Below are positions 1 through 8,342 of a DNA stretch of 24,086 nt, one piece after another; the first letter of the stretch is position 1; the number at the start of each line of letters is the position of its first letter. The stretch covers positions 1 to 24,086 of the forward strand of contig UQAR01000028.1 in assembly GCA_900539095.1 (NCBI GenBank). Direction: 5' to 3'. The translations under genes and the position numbers were made by a program. Under the pieces are notes generated by a model that saw only the letters and a program-made list of their open reading frames with translations, was not told the DNA's origin and made no database searches. This stretch comes from an uncultured Ruminococcus sp. (GTDB lineage: Bacteria; Bacillota; Clostridia; Oscillospirales; Ruminococcaceae).

Positions 1-100
1 ATTTATATATTATCAGAGTGAGAAAGATAATTTTGTGATCTTTATATGTTGAAAAAAAAATATGATCAGATCAATGTAATTTTTTAGAAAGGAAATTGCT

Positions 101-1207
101 ATGAAAATTCTGTGCAACAATGCATCTCTCTACGGAGCAGTAACAAATGTTTCCAAAGCAGTGTCAGAACGTACTGCACTGAAATCTCTTGAGGGAATAA
201 AATTCAAGCTTGAAAACTCAATGCTTGAGCTTACAGGTTATGACCTTGAGATCGGAATAAAAACTGTTATACCTGTAAAAAGCGACGATTCGGGAGAATT
301 TATACTTAATGCAAGACTTTTTGCTGAAATGATAAGAAAAATGCCTTCTGAGGAGATTCTTATCGAAGTGTCTGAAAATCTTCAGGTGACTATTTCAGGA
401 GGAGTTACAACATTCAATATCCCTGCTACATCAGCTGAGGAATATCCAGCACTTCCTAAGAAAGAGGAAGAAAACAAGATAACAGTTTCACAGCCTGTTC
501 TGAAAGATATGATAAATCAGACAAAGTTCGCTGTAGCTGTTACAGACCTGAAACCTGTTCTCAAAGGCGAGCTTTTTGAGATTGAAAATGGCACTTTGAC
601 ACTTGTTGCCCTTGACGGATATAGACTTGCAGTAAGATATGAGCCTATAAAGTATGACGGCAGCCTTAAATTCGTAGTGCCTGCAAAAACTCTCTCTGAG
701 ATAGCTGCACTGCTGGGAGACAATGACGAAGAAACAGTTTCTGTTTATCTTTCAAAGAACCATATCGTTTTTGAAGTGAACGGATATCTCGTTTATTCAA
801 GACTTATCGAGGGCGAGTTCCACCCTTATAAGTCTGCTATACCAAATAATTGCACAACAGAGGTAATTGTTGACAGAAAAGAGCTTATCGCTACTCTTGA
901 AAGAAGTATGCTCCTTATAAGCGACAGAACTCCGTCACCTGTAAGATGCTATTTTGAGAACAATGCTATAAAGATAAACTGCTCAACAAATGTGGGAAAG
1001 ATAACAGATGAGATAAAAGCGGATATCGCAGGTCCTGTTATAGAAATAGGATTTAAGTGCAGATATCTTCTCGACCCTCTTAAAGTTATAAAGGAAGATA
1101 AAGTCAAGCTGCAAATGAGCGGAAGTCTTTTGCCTATGAAGATAGTTCCATGCGAGGGCGACGCTTATACTTACCTCGTTCTTCCTGTAAGACTTGCGAA
1201 GGAATAA
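101..1207 (+). CDS. dnaN: DNA polymerase III beta subunit (sliding clamp)
   Basis: A 368-residue protein of the usual clamp length. The three-repeat clamp fold is recognisable from start to end, including the C-terminal stretch around MKIVPCEGDAYTYLVLPVRL that lines the partner-binding pocket. As a ring-shaped dimer it tethers DNA polymerase III and other repair proteins to DNA in the cytoplasm. The ATG is preceded by AGAAAGGA at a spacing of 7 bases. It is the first gene of the run dnaN-yaaA-recF-remB-gyrB-gyrA, the classic Firmicutes order next to oriC; dnaA should lie just left of the window. No convincing promoter or DnaA-box cluster is visible in the 100 bases upstream, so the gene may be read from an upstream promoter. 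Confidence 0.97.
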   Translation: MKILCNNASLYGAVTNVSKAVSERTALKSLEGIKFKLENSMLELTGYDLEIGIKTVIPVKSDDSGEFILNARLFAEMIRKMPSEEILIEVSENLQVTISGGVTTFNIPATSAEEYPALPKKEEENKITVSQPVLKDMINQTKFAVAVTDLKPVLKGELFEIENGTLTLVALDGYRLAVRYEPIKYDGSLKFVVPAKTLSEIAALLGDNDEETVSVYLSKNHIVFEVNGYLVYSRLIEGEFHPYKSAIPNNCTTEVIVDRKELIATLERSMLLISDRTPSPVRCYFENNAIKINCSTNVGKITDEIKADIAGPVIEIGFKCRYLLDPLKVIKEDKVKLQMSGSLLPMKIVPCEGDAYTYLVLPVRLAKE

Positions 1208-1234
1208 GCCTTCTGAAAGGAAATTTATAATATT

Positions 1235-1459
1235 ATGAAATATCAACAGATAGATGTGACCATAAGGTCAGAGTTCATAAAACTTGATTCTCTGCTTAAA
1301 TATGCAGGCGTTGTGGAAACAGGCGGCATCGGCAAGGAAATAATCCTTGAAGAGAGAATAAAGGTGAACGGCGAGGTCTGCACAATGAGGGGAAAGAAGA
1401 TCCGTCCAGGAGATAAGGTGCAGATAGACGAGATAGCTACAGAGATAGTGGTAAAATAA
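1235..1459 (+). CDS. yaaA: S4-domain RNA-binding protein YaaA (RlbA-like)
   Basis: A 74-residue protein consisting almost entirely of one S4 RNA-binding domain. The pattern with LDSLLKYAGVVETGG, then ERIKVNGEVCTMRGKKIRPGD, is typical of the small YaaA proteins found between dnaN and recF in Firmicutes. In B. subtilis YaaA is linked to ribosome large-subunit maturation; that role is carried over from the family. The start is the only ATG available, with AAAGGA about 13 bases upstream, a longer spacing than usual. The stop codon is one base from the recF start, which implies translational coupling. Confidence 0.93.
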   Translation: MKYQQIDVTIRSEFIKLDSLLKYAGVVETGGIGKEIILEERIKVNGEVCTMRGKKIRPGDKVQIDEIATEIVVK

Positions 1460-1460
1460 A

Positions 1461-2591
1461 ATGGTGATAACCAAAATTTCCGCAGACGGATTTAAAAATC
1501 TCAAAAAGGTCGAGATATTCCCACATGAGAAAATGAATATATTCTGCGGAAAAAATGCTCAGGGCAAAACTAATCTGATAGAGGCTATATGGCTTTGCAG
1601 CGGTGTGAGATCTTTCCGAAACACAAAAGACAGAGAAATGATAGATATAAACGGACAGGTCATGAATATCGACATATCATTTAAAAACAGCTTTCGCAGT
1701 CAGGATATACACTTTGCCATGGCAAGACCGAATGTTAGAGAAAAAAACGTCACCCTCAACGGCGTGAAACTTAAAGCTCCTTCAAAGCTTTTCGGCAGCC
1801 TTGACTGCGTTATTTTCACCCCTGAGGATCTGGAGCTTTCAAAAGGCTCTCCTGAAAACAGGCGTCAGTTTCTTGACCTTTCGGTGTCGCAGATAAAAAA
1901 TTCCTACAGCTCTGTTATTGCAAAGTATGACGACCTTATCGAGCAGAGAAATATACTGCTGAAAAATATATCTTACGGCAGATCAAAGAGAGAAGAACTT
2001 GAAGTGTGGGATATACAGCTTGCTCAGTTGGGTGCTTATATTTCACTTCTCAGGTATAATTATACGAAAAAGCTCGATATGTTCGCTAAAAAGCTTTATG
2101 AGGAGATATCAGAGGGCAGAGAAAAACTGGAGCTTGAGTATTATTCCACAGTGTATTCAAACCTTGAGGGCAGAAAAGATTATGCAGGTGAAATGGCTGA
2201 GGAGTATTTAAACTGCTTAAGGGATAATCTTGATGAGGATATAAGGGCAGGATTTACTCAAAAAGGCGTCCATAGGGATGACCTTACGGGAAAGATAAAT
2301 TCACTGGCTGTAAGACAGTTCGCCTCACAGGGTCAGCACCGTTCTCTTGCACTTATATTAAAGCTTTCACAGGCTTATATACTTGCTGAGGAGATAGATG
2401 ACAGCCCGTGCATACTTCTCGATGACGTTTTAAGCGAGCTTGACCTGTCAAGACAGAAGTTCGTTATCTCAAAGATACATGATATGCAGGTCTTTATCAC
2501 CTGCTGCGACAGGAATATCCCATTTGACGAAAAAAGTCACGGAAAGATATTCAATATAGAAAACGGAATGATAGTTCAGGAGAATAAGTGA
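1461..2591 (+). CDS. recF: DNA replication and repair protein RecF
   Basis: A 376-residue SMC-like ATPase. Walker A is GKNAQGKTN (about residues 30-38), the ABC signature is the FASQGQHRS stretch (about 293-301), and Walker B is ILLDDVLSELD (about 323-333). RecF binds gapped DNA with RecO/RecR and helps load RecA. The ATG lies one base after the yaaA stop and has only a weak ribosome binding site inside yaaA, so coupling to yaaA is likely. The stop TGA overlaps the remB ATG. Confidence 0.96.
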   Translation: MVITKISADGFKNLKKVEIFPHEKMNIFCGKNAQGKTNLIEAIWLCSGVRSFRNTKDREMIDINGQVMNIDISFKNSFRSQDIHFAMARPNVREKNVTLNGVKLKAPSKLFGSLDCVIFTPEDLELSKGSPENRRQFLDLSVSQIKNSYSSVIAKYDDLIEQRNILLKNISYGRSKREELEVWDIQLAQLGAYISLLRYNYTKKLDMFAKKLYEEISEGREKLELEYYSTVYSNLEGRKDYAGEMAEEYLNCLRDNLDEDIRAGFTQKGVHRDDLTGKINSLAVRQFASQGQHRSLALILKLSQAYILAEEIDDSPCILLDDVLSELDLSRQKFVISKIHDMQVFITCCDRNIPFDEKSHGKIFNIENGMIVQENK

Positions 2592-2851
2592 TGTTTCTGC
2601 ATTTAGGCAACGATTATTTAGTCAATACTAAAGATGTGATAGGCATTTTCGATATCGAAAATACCTCTGTGTCGGCAAACACGAAAGAGTTTCTCAACTT
2701 TGCGGCCAAAAACAACAGAGTTGTGAACTGCACATATGAAATGCCTAAAAGCTTTGTGGTGTGCCTTGATAAGGACTTTACAGAAACTGTGTATATAAGT
2801 CAGATGAGTTGTGCCACACTTCTTAAAAGAAGTAAAAGAATGCCTGAATGA
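2591..2851 (+). CDS. remB: RemB-type small regulatory protein (DUF370)
   Basis: An 86-residue protein beginning MFLHLGNDYLV and containing VIGIFDIE, matching the RemB/YaaB family (DUF370) that sits between recF and gyrB in many Firmicutes. In B. subtilis RemB is linked to extracellular-matrix gene control alongside RemA; the function here is inferred from family and position. I chose the ATG at 2591 over the in-frame GTG at 2588 because AGGAG lies 8 bases before it, the N-terminus then matches the family, and the ATG overlaps the recF stop by one base. A 64-base gap precedes gyrB; no convincing promoter is visible in it. Confidence 0.9.
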   Translation: MFLHLGNDYLVNTKDVIGIFDIENTSVSANTKEFLNFAAKNNRVVNCTYEMPKSFVVCLDKDFTETVYISQMSCATLLKRSKRMPE

Positions 2852-2915
2852 CAGCTATAGATTTCAGATAATTTAGATTATAAGATAAAAACCAAGTGAT
2901 GAGGGGGTTTATTTT

Positions 2916-4892
2916 TTGGAAAATAACAACGAGATTGAGATCCAGAACACAGAGAAAATATCCATGGTGGACAAGCAGAATGATTATAATGAAAATCAGA
3001 TACAGGTGCTGGAGGGTCTTGAGGCGGTAAGAAAAAGACCGGGTATGTATATCGGTTCAACAGGTCCTAAGGGACTTCATCACCTTGTCTATGAGATAGT
3101 TGACAACGCTATCGACGAGGCACTGGCAGGATATTGTACTGAGATAGAAGTAGAAATACTTCCTGGTGACATTATCAGAGTTACCGATAACGGACGTGGT
3201 ATCCCTACAGGTATACACCCTAAGGAGAAAATCTCTGCCGCAACGGTAGTTTATACCATTCTTCACGCAGGCGGAAAGTTCGGCGGCGGCGGATATAAGG
3301 TAGCAGGCGGACTTCACGGCGTTGGTGCGTCTGTAGTAAACGCCCTCTCAGAATATCTTGAACTTACAGTTTATGACGGAACTCATATCCACTTTCAGAG
3401 ATTTGACAGAGGTAATTATTCAGAGCCGCTGAAAATAATCGGCGATACTGATAAAACCGGTACTTCTGTTCTCTTTAAGCCTGACCCTGAGATTTTTCAG
3501 GAAACAACAGTGTTTGACTATGAAACTCTGCTGAAAAGACTCAGAGAGCAAGCTTTCCTTAACGCCGGCATAAAGATAATCTTTACAGATAAGAGAAATG
3601 AAAGCGAACCTGTTGGCGAAACTCTCCACTACGAGGGCGGTATAAGACAGTTCGTTGAGCATATCCACAAGACAAGAGGCGTTACTCCGCTTTCTGAGGA
3701 AGTTATCTATGTCAACGGCATGGAGGGCGATACCTTTGCCGAGATAGCTTTGCAGTATAACGATACTTATAATGACCTTATACTTTCATTTGCTAATAAT
3801 ATCCATACTCCTGACGGTGGTACTCATGAAACAGGTTTCAAGAACGCTCTTACAAAGGTAATAAATAACTACGGCAAGAAGTTCGGATATCTGAAAGACG
3901 ACGATAAACTCCTTGGCGACGATGTTAGAGAAGGTCTGACGGCTATAGTTTCCGTTAAGCTCACAAACTGCGAGTTTGAGGGTCAGACAAAGGGCAGACT
4001 TGGAAATCCTGAGGTAAGACCTTTCGTTGACAAGATAGTTACCGAAAAGCTTATGAACTACTTCGAGGAAAATCCTACTGTAGCAAAGGCTATTTTTGAT
4101 AAGTCCGTTCAGGCTCAGAAGGCAAGAGAGGCGGCAAAGAAAGCAAGAGAGCTTACAAGAAGAAAGTCAGCTCTTGAATCTTCTTCACTGCCTGGCAAGC
4201 TTGCCGACTGTTCTGAGAGAGATGCCTCACTCACCGAAATTTATATCGTCGAGGGAGATTCTGCGGGCGGTTCTGCAAAGGAAGGCAGAGATAGAAAATA
4301 TCAGGCTATACTTCCTTTGTGGGGAAAAATGCTCAACGTTGAAAAGGCTAGGATAGACAAGGTATATGGCAATGAAAAGCTTATGCCTGTTGTTACCGCA
4401 CTGGGAACATCAATAGGCGAGGACTTTGACCTTTCAAAGCTCCGTTACGGCAAAGTTATAATCATGGCCGATGCCGATGTGGACGGTTCTCATATCAGAA
4501 CACTTCTGCTTACATTCTTCTTTAGATTTATGCGTCCTCTTATCGAGGAGGGTCATATCTATCTTGCTCAGCCGCCGCTCTTTAAAGTGGCAAGAGGCAA
4601 GCAGGTAAGATATGCTTTCTCAGACGCTGAAAGAGACCAGTATATAGCTGAGCTTTCAGGAGAAAACAACCTGAAAGTAAACGTCCAGAGATACAAAGGT
4701 CTTGGTGAAATGGACCCTGAACAGCTTTGGGAAACTACTATGGACCCTGAAAGAAGAACTATGATAAAGGTGACAATGGAAGACGCTGTTAAGGCGGATG
4801 AGATATTCACAATTCTTATGGGCGATAAGGTTGCACCGAGAAAAGAATTTATAGAGAAAAATGCAGAGTATGTAAAGGATCTTGACGTTTAA
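2916..4892 (+). CDS. gyrB: DNA gyrase subunit B
   Basis: A 658-residue ATPase subunit of gyrase. The GHKL ATPase domain shows DNAIDEALAGY, DNGRGIP and GGLHGVGASVVNAL. The TOPRIM domain shows YIVEGDSAGGSA (about residues 442-453) and DADVDGSH. The C-terminal YKGLGEMDPEQLWETTMDP stretch is also present. With GyrA it introduces negative supercoils. The start is TTG at 2916, supported by AGGGGG 8 bases upstream; the first internal ATG lacks a good ribosome binding site. The length suits the Gram-positive form, which lacks the insert found in proteobacterial GyrB. Confidence 0.97.
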   Translation: MENNNEIEIQNTEKISMVDKQNDYNENQIQVLEGLEAVRKRPGMYIGSTGPKGLHHLVYEIVDNAIDEALAGYCTEIEVEILPGDIIRVTDNGRGIPTGIHPKEKISAATVVYTILHAGGKFGGGGYKVAGGLHGVGASVVNALSEYLELTVYDGTHIHFQRFDRGNYSEPLKIIGDTDKTGTSVLFKPDPEIFQETTVFDYETLLKRLREQAFLNAGIKIIFTDKRNESEPVGETLHYEGGIRQFVEHIHKTRGVTPLSEEVIYVNGMEGDTFAEIALQYNDTYNDLILSFANNIHTPDGGTHETGFKNALTKVINNYGKKFGYLKDDDKLLGDDVREGLTAIVSVKLTNCEFEGQTKGRLGNPEVRPFVDKIVTEKLMNYFEENPTVAKAIFDKSVQAQKAREAAKKARELTRRKSALESSSLPGKLADCSERDASLTEIYIVEGDSAGGSAKEGRDRKYQAILPLWGKMLNVEKARIDKVYGNEKLMPVVTALGTSIGEDFDLSKLRYGKVIIMADADVDGSHIRTLLLTFFFRFMRPLIEEGHIYLAQPPLFKVARGKQVRYAFSDAERDQYIAELSGENNLKVNVQRYKGLGEMDPEQLWETTMDPERRTMIKVTMEDAVKADEIFTILMGDKVAPRKEFIEKNAEYVKDLDV

Positions 4893-4907
4893 AGAAAGGA
4901 TACTGCT

Positions 4908-5591
4908 TTGGATATCAAAGAAAATAAAAACGAAGAAACAGAGCTTGAAGAGGTAAAGGCTGAGGAAGAAACTGTGGAGGAAACTGCTGAAAATGCACCT
5001 GAAACAGAAGAAAAACAGCCTGAAAAAGAACCTGTGCTGAGCTTTGAGTATGATGTGAAAAATGAAGAAGAGGAAAGAGCTTTTATCGCCTTTCAGAGAA
5101 AATTCGTTTATGCACATAACTGGAAGATAACAGCGGCATTCGGCATTGTGGCAGCACTTTTTATAGTGTCCATTGTGAGAAACCCTTCGGGATATCTTAA
5201 CTGGGTGCTGGCGTTCATATGCCTTGCTATAATAGTTCTCACATGGTATAACACCAGAAGAATAAGAAAATATCTTATGCAGGCTCTTAAACCTCTTGAG
5301 GACGATAAATATGTTTTCACGCTCTATGACGACAGTTTCAAAATAGAAACGCTGCCAACAGAGGAGGAAAAGCAGGAAGAGGACTTTACTCCTGTTCCGC
5401 CGAGAATAGTTGACTTTGAGGATATTTCTCTGAATGTTTTGGAAAATGACGAGATGTTTATTATAATACTCAAAAAAGAAACTATCTATGTGCTTGCAAA
5501 AAGAGTTATGAACGAGCAGCAGCAGGAAACCCTGAGAAAAACTTTCTCACAGCTGCTTGAAAGCGATTATGAAATGATCGATAATAAATAA
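4908..5591 (+). CDS. Acidic two-helix membrane protein, YcxB-like C-terminus
   Basis: A 227-residue protein of unknown function. Residues 4-42 are extremely glutamate-rich and probably disordered. Two hydrophobic helices follow (about 73-90 and 96-113) with a basic TRRIRK after the second. The C-terminal 90 residues (FTLYDDSFKIET, IVDFEDISLNVLE, IIILKKETIYVLAKR) resemble YcxB-like domains, a weak match by pattern only. The start is TTG, preceded by AAAGGA at 7 bases. It lies 15 bases after gyrB and 55 before gyrA and is probably co-transcribed with both. With two helices, both ends are likely cytoplasmic. The gene between gyrB and gyrA is not part of the standard cluster. Confidence 0.8.
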   Translation: MDIKENKNEETELEEVKAEEETVEETAENAPETEEKQPEKEPVLSFEYDVKNEEEERAFIAFQRKFVYAHNWKITAAFGIVAALFIVSIVRNPSGYLNWVLAFICLAIIVLTWYNTRRIRKYLMQALKPLEDDKYVFTLYDDSFKIETLPTEEEKQEEDFTPVPPRIVDFEDISLNVLENDEMFIIILKKETIYVLAKRVMNEQQQETLRKTFSQLLESDYEMIDNK

Positions 5592-5646
5592 GAACAGGAT
5601 ATGTTCCTGTAAAAGTAAACCGAAAGGTTAAAAAGGAGTGGATAAA

Positions 5647-8184
5647 GTGAGCGATTATAACGTTATTGACACTGATGTTGAGGCGATAATGAAAGAATCT
5701 TTCATTCAATATTCAATGGCGGTAATTGTATCCAGAGCCTTACCTGATGTAAGGGACGGACTTAAACCTGTTCACAGAAGAATTTTATATACTATGTATG
5801 AAAACGGTCTTACACCTGACCAGCCGTACAGAAAGTGTGCCGACACAGTAGGTTCTGTGCTCGGTAAATATCACCCTCACGGTGACGCATCAGTTTACGA
5901 CGCACTTGTAAGACTTGCTCAGAAGTTTTCAATGAGATATCCTCTTGTTGACGGTCACGGAAACTTCGGTTCTGTTGACGGCGACCCTCCGGCTGCCTAT
6001 CGTTATACTGAGGCTAAAATGGCTAAGATGTCAGTAAATATGCTGACAGATATAAACAAAACGACTGTTGATTTTCAGTCTAACTATGATGACAGACTGA
6101 AAGAGCCTGTTGTGCTGCCGTCAAGATTTCCAAATCTTCTTTGTAACGGCTCAGTAGGTATCGCTGTCGGCATGGCAACGAATATCCCTCCTCATAACCT
6201 TCATGAAGTTATCGAGGGCATGAAAACTGTCATGAAAAACCCTGACTGCACTCTTGATGAGCTTATGGAGAGTATAAAAGGTCCTGACTTCCCAACAGGC
6301 GGTATCATCATGGGCAGGTCTGGTATCAGAGCGGCTTACGGTACTGGCAGAGGAAAGATAACACTGCGTTCAAAGACCTCTATCGAGGAGATAAAGGGCA
6401 GAAACTGCATTATCGTTACTGAGATTCCTTACATGGTAAACAAGGCAAGACTTGTTGAGTCTATCGCTGACCTTGTTAAGGAAAAGCGTATTGACGGAAT
6501 CCATTATATCAATGATGAATCCGGCAAGGACGGAATGAGAATCGTTATCGAGCTGAAAAAGGACGCTAATCCTCAGGTAGTGCTCAATAAGCTGTTCAGC
6601 TATACACAGCTCCAGGATACAGTGGGCGTTATAATGCTCGCACTTGTGAATGGTATCCCTAAGGTTTTGACCCTCAAGGAAATGCTTGAGCAGTATATAG
6701 ACTTTCAGGTCGACGTTATCACAAGAAGAACTAAGTTTGACCTTAACAAGGCTAAGGAAAGAGAGCATATCTTAAAGGGTCTTGTTATCGCACTTGACAA
6801 TATCGACGAAGTTATCGAGATAATGAAAACTTCTAAGAATATCCCTGAGGCTAAGCAAAGACTTAATCAGCGTTTTGGTCTGACAGATATTCAGGCTGAC
6901 CATATTGCAAACATGACTCTCGGACGTCTGACCGGTATGGAAAGACAGAAGATAATCGACGAGTTGGCTGAAATTGAGGTCAAGATAGCTGACCTTGAAG
7001 ATATTCTTGCAAATCATCAGAGAATACTTGATATAATCATTGAAGAGGTCGAGGCTATTCAGGATAAGTTTGGCGACGAGAGAAGAACTCAGATAGAAAA
7101 TGTCAGCGGCGAAGTTGATATCGAAGATCTTATCCCTGTTGAGGAAAGCGTTGTTACTTATACAAATGCCGGATATATAAAGAGAATGCCTGTTTCAGAG
7201 TATAAGGCTCAGAAACGTGGCGGACGTGGCGTAACAGGTATGAAACAGCGTGAGGACGATTATATCGACGAACTCCAGACCTGTTCTTCACATGACAATA
7301 TACTCTTTATCTCCAATAAGGGCATAATGTATAAGCTCAAATGCTATGAGCTGCCTGAGGGTTCAAAGGCGTCAAGAGGCACAAATATAGTAAATCTTCT
7401 TGAACTCAGCGAGGGCGAGAAGATAGCCGCAATGATAAAAACTGCCGACTTTGACGAGGGCAAGTATATCGTTATGGTAACAAAGAACGGCAAGATAAAG
7501 AGAACTCCGCTGACTTCCTATAAGAATGTAAGAAAGAATGGTCTTATCGCTATCGGTCTTGACGAGGGCGACGAGATAGCAGGTGTAAGAATGACCTTTG
7601 GCGACAATGAGGTCATAGTTGCCACACATAACGGTCAGGCTATAAGGATAAGAGAAACTGACATAAGAGAGATGTCAAGAGTTGCTCACGGCGTAAAGGC
7701 TATTAAACTCAGAGGCAGCGACTATGTTGTTTCAATGGCAAGAGTAAGAGAGGGTGCAAGCGTTCTCACTGTTGCAGAAAACGGTCTTGGCAGACGTGTT
7801 CCGCTGGAGTCTTATAAGGTACAGAACAGAGGCGGCTACGGTCTTATGAACTATAAGAGCGGCGGCGTATGCGGAATAAAGGTCGTTGATGATGAAGATG
7901 ATATCATCATGATATCCACAGACGGCGTTGTTATCAGAATAAGAGCCTGCGATATCAGCATGATGAGCAGATACTCCCGTGGCGTAAGACTTATGAGAGT
8001 CGGAGAGGACGGCAGAGTGGTTTCATTCACAAGAACTGAGCATGACGATGATGCTGAAACGGCAGAGGTAGAAAAGGCTACTGCCGAGGAGATAGCAGAG
8101 GCTCAGGCTGAGGAAAATGCTGAGGTCATTGAAGAGAATACCGAAAGCGTTGAGAATGACGATTCTGAAAACACGGAAGAATAA
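5647..8184 (+). CDS. gyrA: DNA gyrase subunit A
   Basis: An 845-residue breakage-reunion subunit of gyrase. The catalytic tyrosine is in AAYRYTEAKM (Y120 in this numbering). The gyrase-specific GyrA box QKRGGRG is present, which marks it as GyrA and not ParC. The C-terminal beta-pinwheel repeats are visible, followed by an acidic tail of about 48 residues rich in Glu and Asp. I chose GTG at 5647 because AAGGAG lies 8 bases upstream; the in-frame GTG at 5638 overlaps that ribosome binding site. In the quinolone-determining region the motif is HPHGDASVYD, so the site that is serine in E. coli (position 83) is alanine here. Confidence 0.97.
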   Translation: MSDYNVIDTDVEAIMKESFIQYSMAVIVSRALPDVRDGLKPVHRRILYTMYENGLTPDQPYRKCADTVGSVLGKYHPHGDASVYDALVRLAQKFSMRYPLVDGHGNFGSVDGDPPAAYRYTEAKMAKMSVNMLTDINKTTVDFQSNYDDRLKEPVVLPSRFPNLLCNGSVGIAVGMATNIPPHNLHEVIEGMKTVMKNPDCTLDELMESIKGPDFPTGGIIMGRSGIRAAYGTGRGKITLRSKTSIEEIKGRNCIIVTEIPYMVNKARLVESIADLVKEKRIDGIHYINDESGKDGMRIVIELKKDANPQVVLNKLFSYTQLQDTVGVIMLALVNGIPKVLTLKEMLEQYIDFQVDVITRRTKFDLNKAKEREHILKGLVIALDNIDEVIEIMKTSKNIPEAKQRLNQRFGLTDIQADHIANMTLGRLTGMERQKIIDELAEIEVKIADLEDILANHQRILDIIIEEVEAIQDKFGDERRTQIENVSGEVDIEDLIPVEESVVTYTNAGYIKRMPVSEYKAQKRGGRGVTGMKQREDDYIDELQTCSSHDNILFISNKGIMYKLKCYELPEGSKASRGTNIVNLLELSEGEKIAAMIKTADFDEGKYIVMVTKNGKIKRTPLTSYKNVRKNGLIAIGLDEGDEIAGVRMTFGDNEVIVATHNGQAIRIRETDIREMSRVAHGVKAIKLRGSDYVVSMARVREGASVLTVAENGLGRRVPLESYKVQNRGGYGLMNYKSGGVCGIKVVDDEDDIIMISTDGVVIRIRACDISMMSRYSRGVRLMRVGEDGRVVSFTRTEHDDDAETAEVEKATAEEIAEAQAEENAEVIEENTESVENDDSENTEE

Positions 8185-8214
8185 TATAAAAATCAAGTAA
8201 AAACAAAATAAACA

Positions 8215-8237
8215 GGCGAACACTGTTCGCCCCTACA
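8215..8237. repeat. Dispersed palindromic repeat, copy 1
   Basis: A perfect 8+1+8 palindrome, GGCGAACA-C-TGTTCGCC, followed by CCTACA. It lies between the gyrA stop and the gyrA terminator. Similar copies occur at 13613 and 19714, each followed by the same CCCCTAC-type tail. Confidence 0.8.
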
Positions 8238-8252
8238 TTGACTAAAAAAATT

Positions 8253-8280
8253 AACGGACGGCTTAAAACCGTCCGTTTTT
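8253..8280 (+). terminator. Intrinsic terminator of the dnaN-gyrA operon
   Basis: A 9-bp perfect stem, AACGGACGG / CCGTCCGTT, with a 7-base loop, followed by a T-run. It lies 69 bases after the gyrA stop. Confidence 0.9.
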
Positions 8281-8293
8281 GTATTTAAGGCAA

Positions 8294-8331
8294 CAAAAAA
8301 AGGTGAGCGGCACATGACCGTTCACCTTTTT
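8294..8331. terminator. Bidirectional terminator between gyrA and serS
   Basis: A 10-bp stem (one G-T pair), AGGTGAGCGG / CCGTTCACCT, flanked by an A-run on the left and a T-run on the right. It can end transcription from both directions. It probably serves serS on the minus strand, whose stop is at 8343, and backs up the gyrA terminator. Confidence 0.88.
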
Positions 8332-8342
8332 GCATATCAAAA

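Noticed and set aside
1..100. oriC / DnaA-box cluster before dnaN
   Set aside because: I find no TTATCCACA-type boxes in these 100 bases; only an AT-rich stretch with a short TGATC-A-GATCA repeat.
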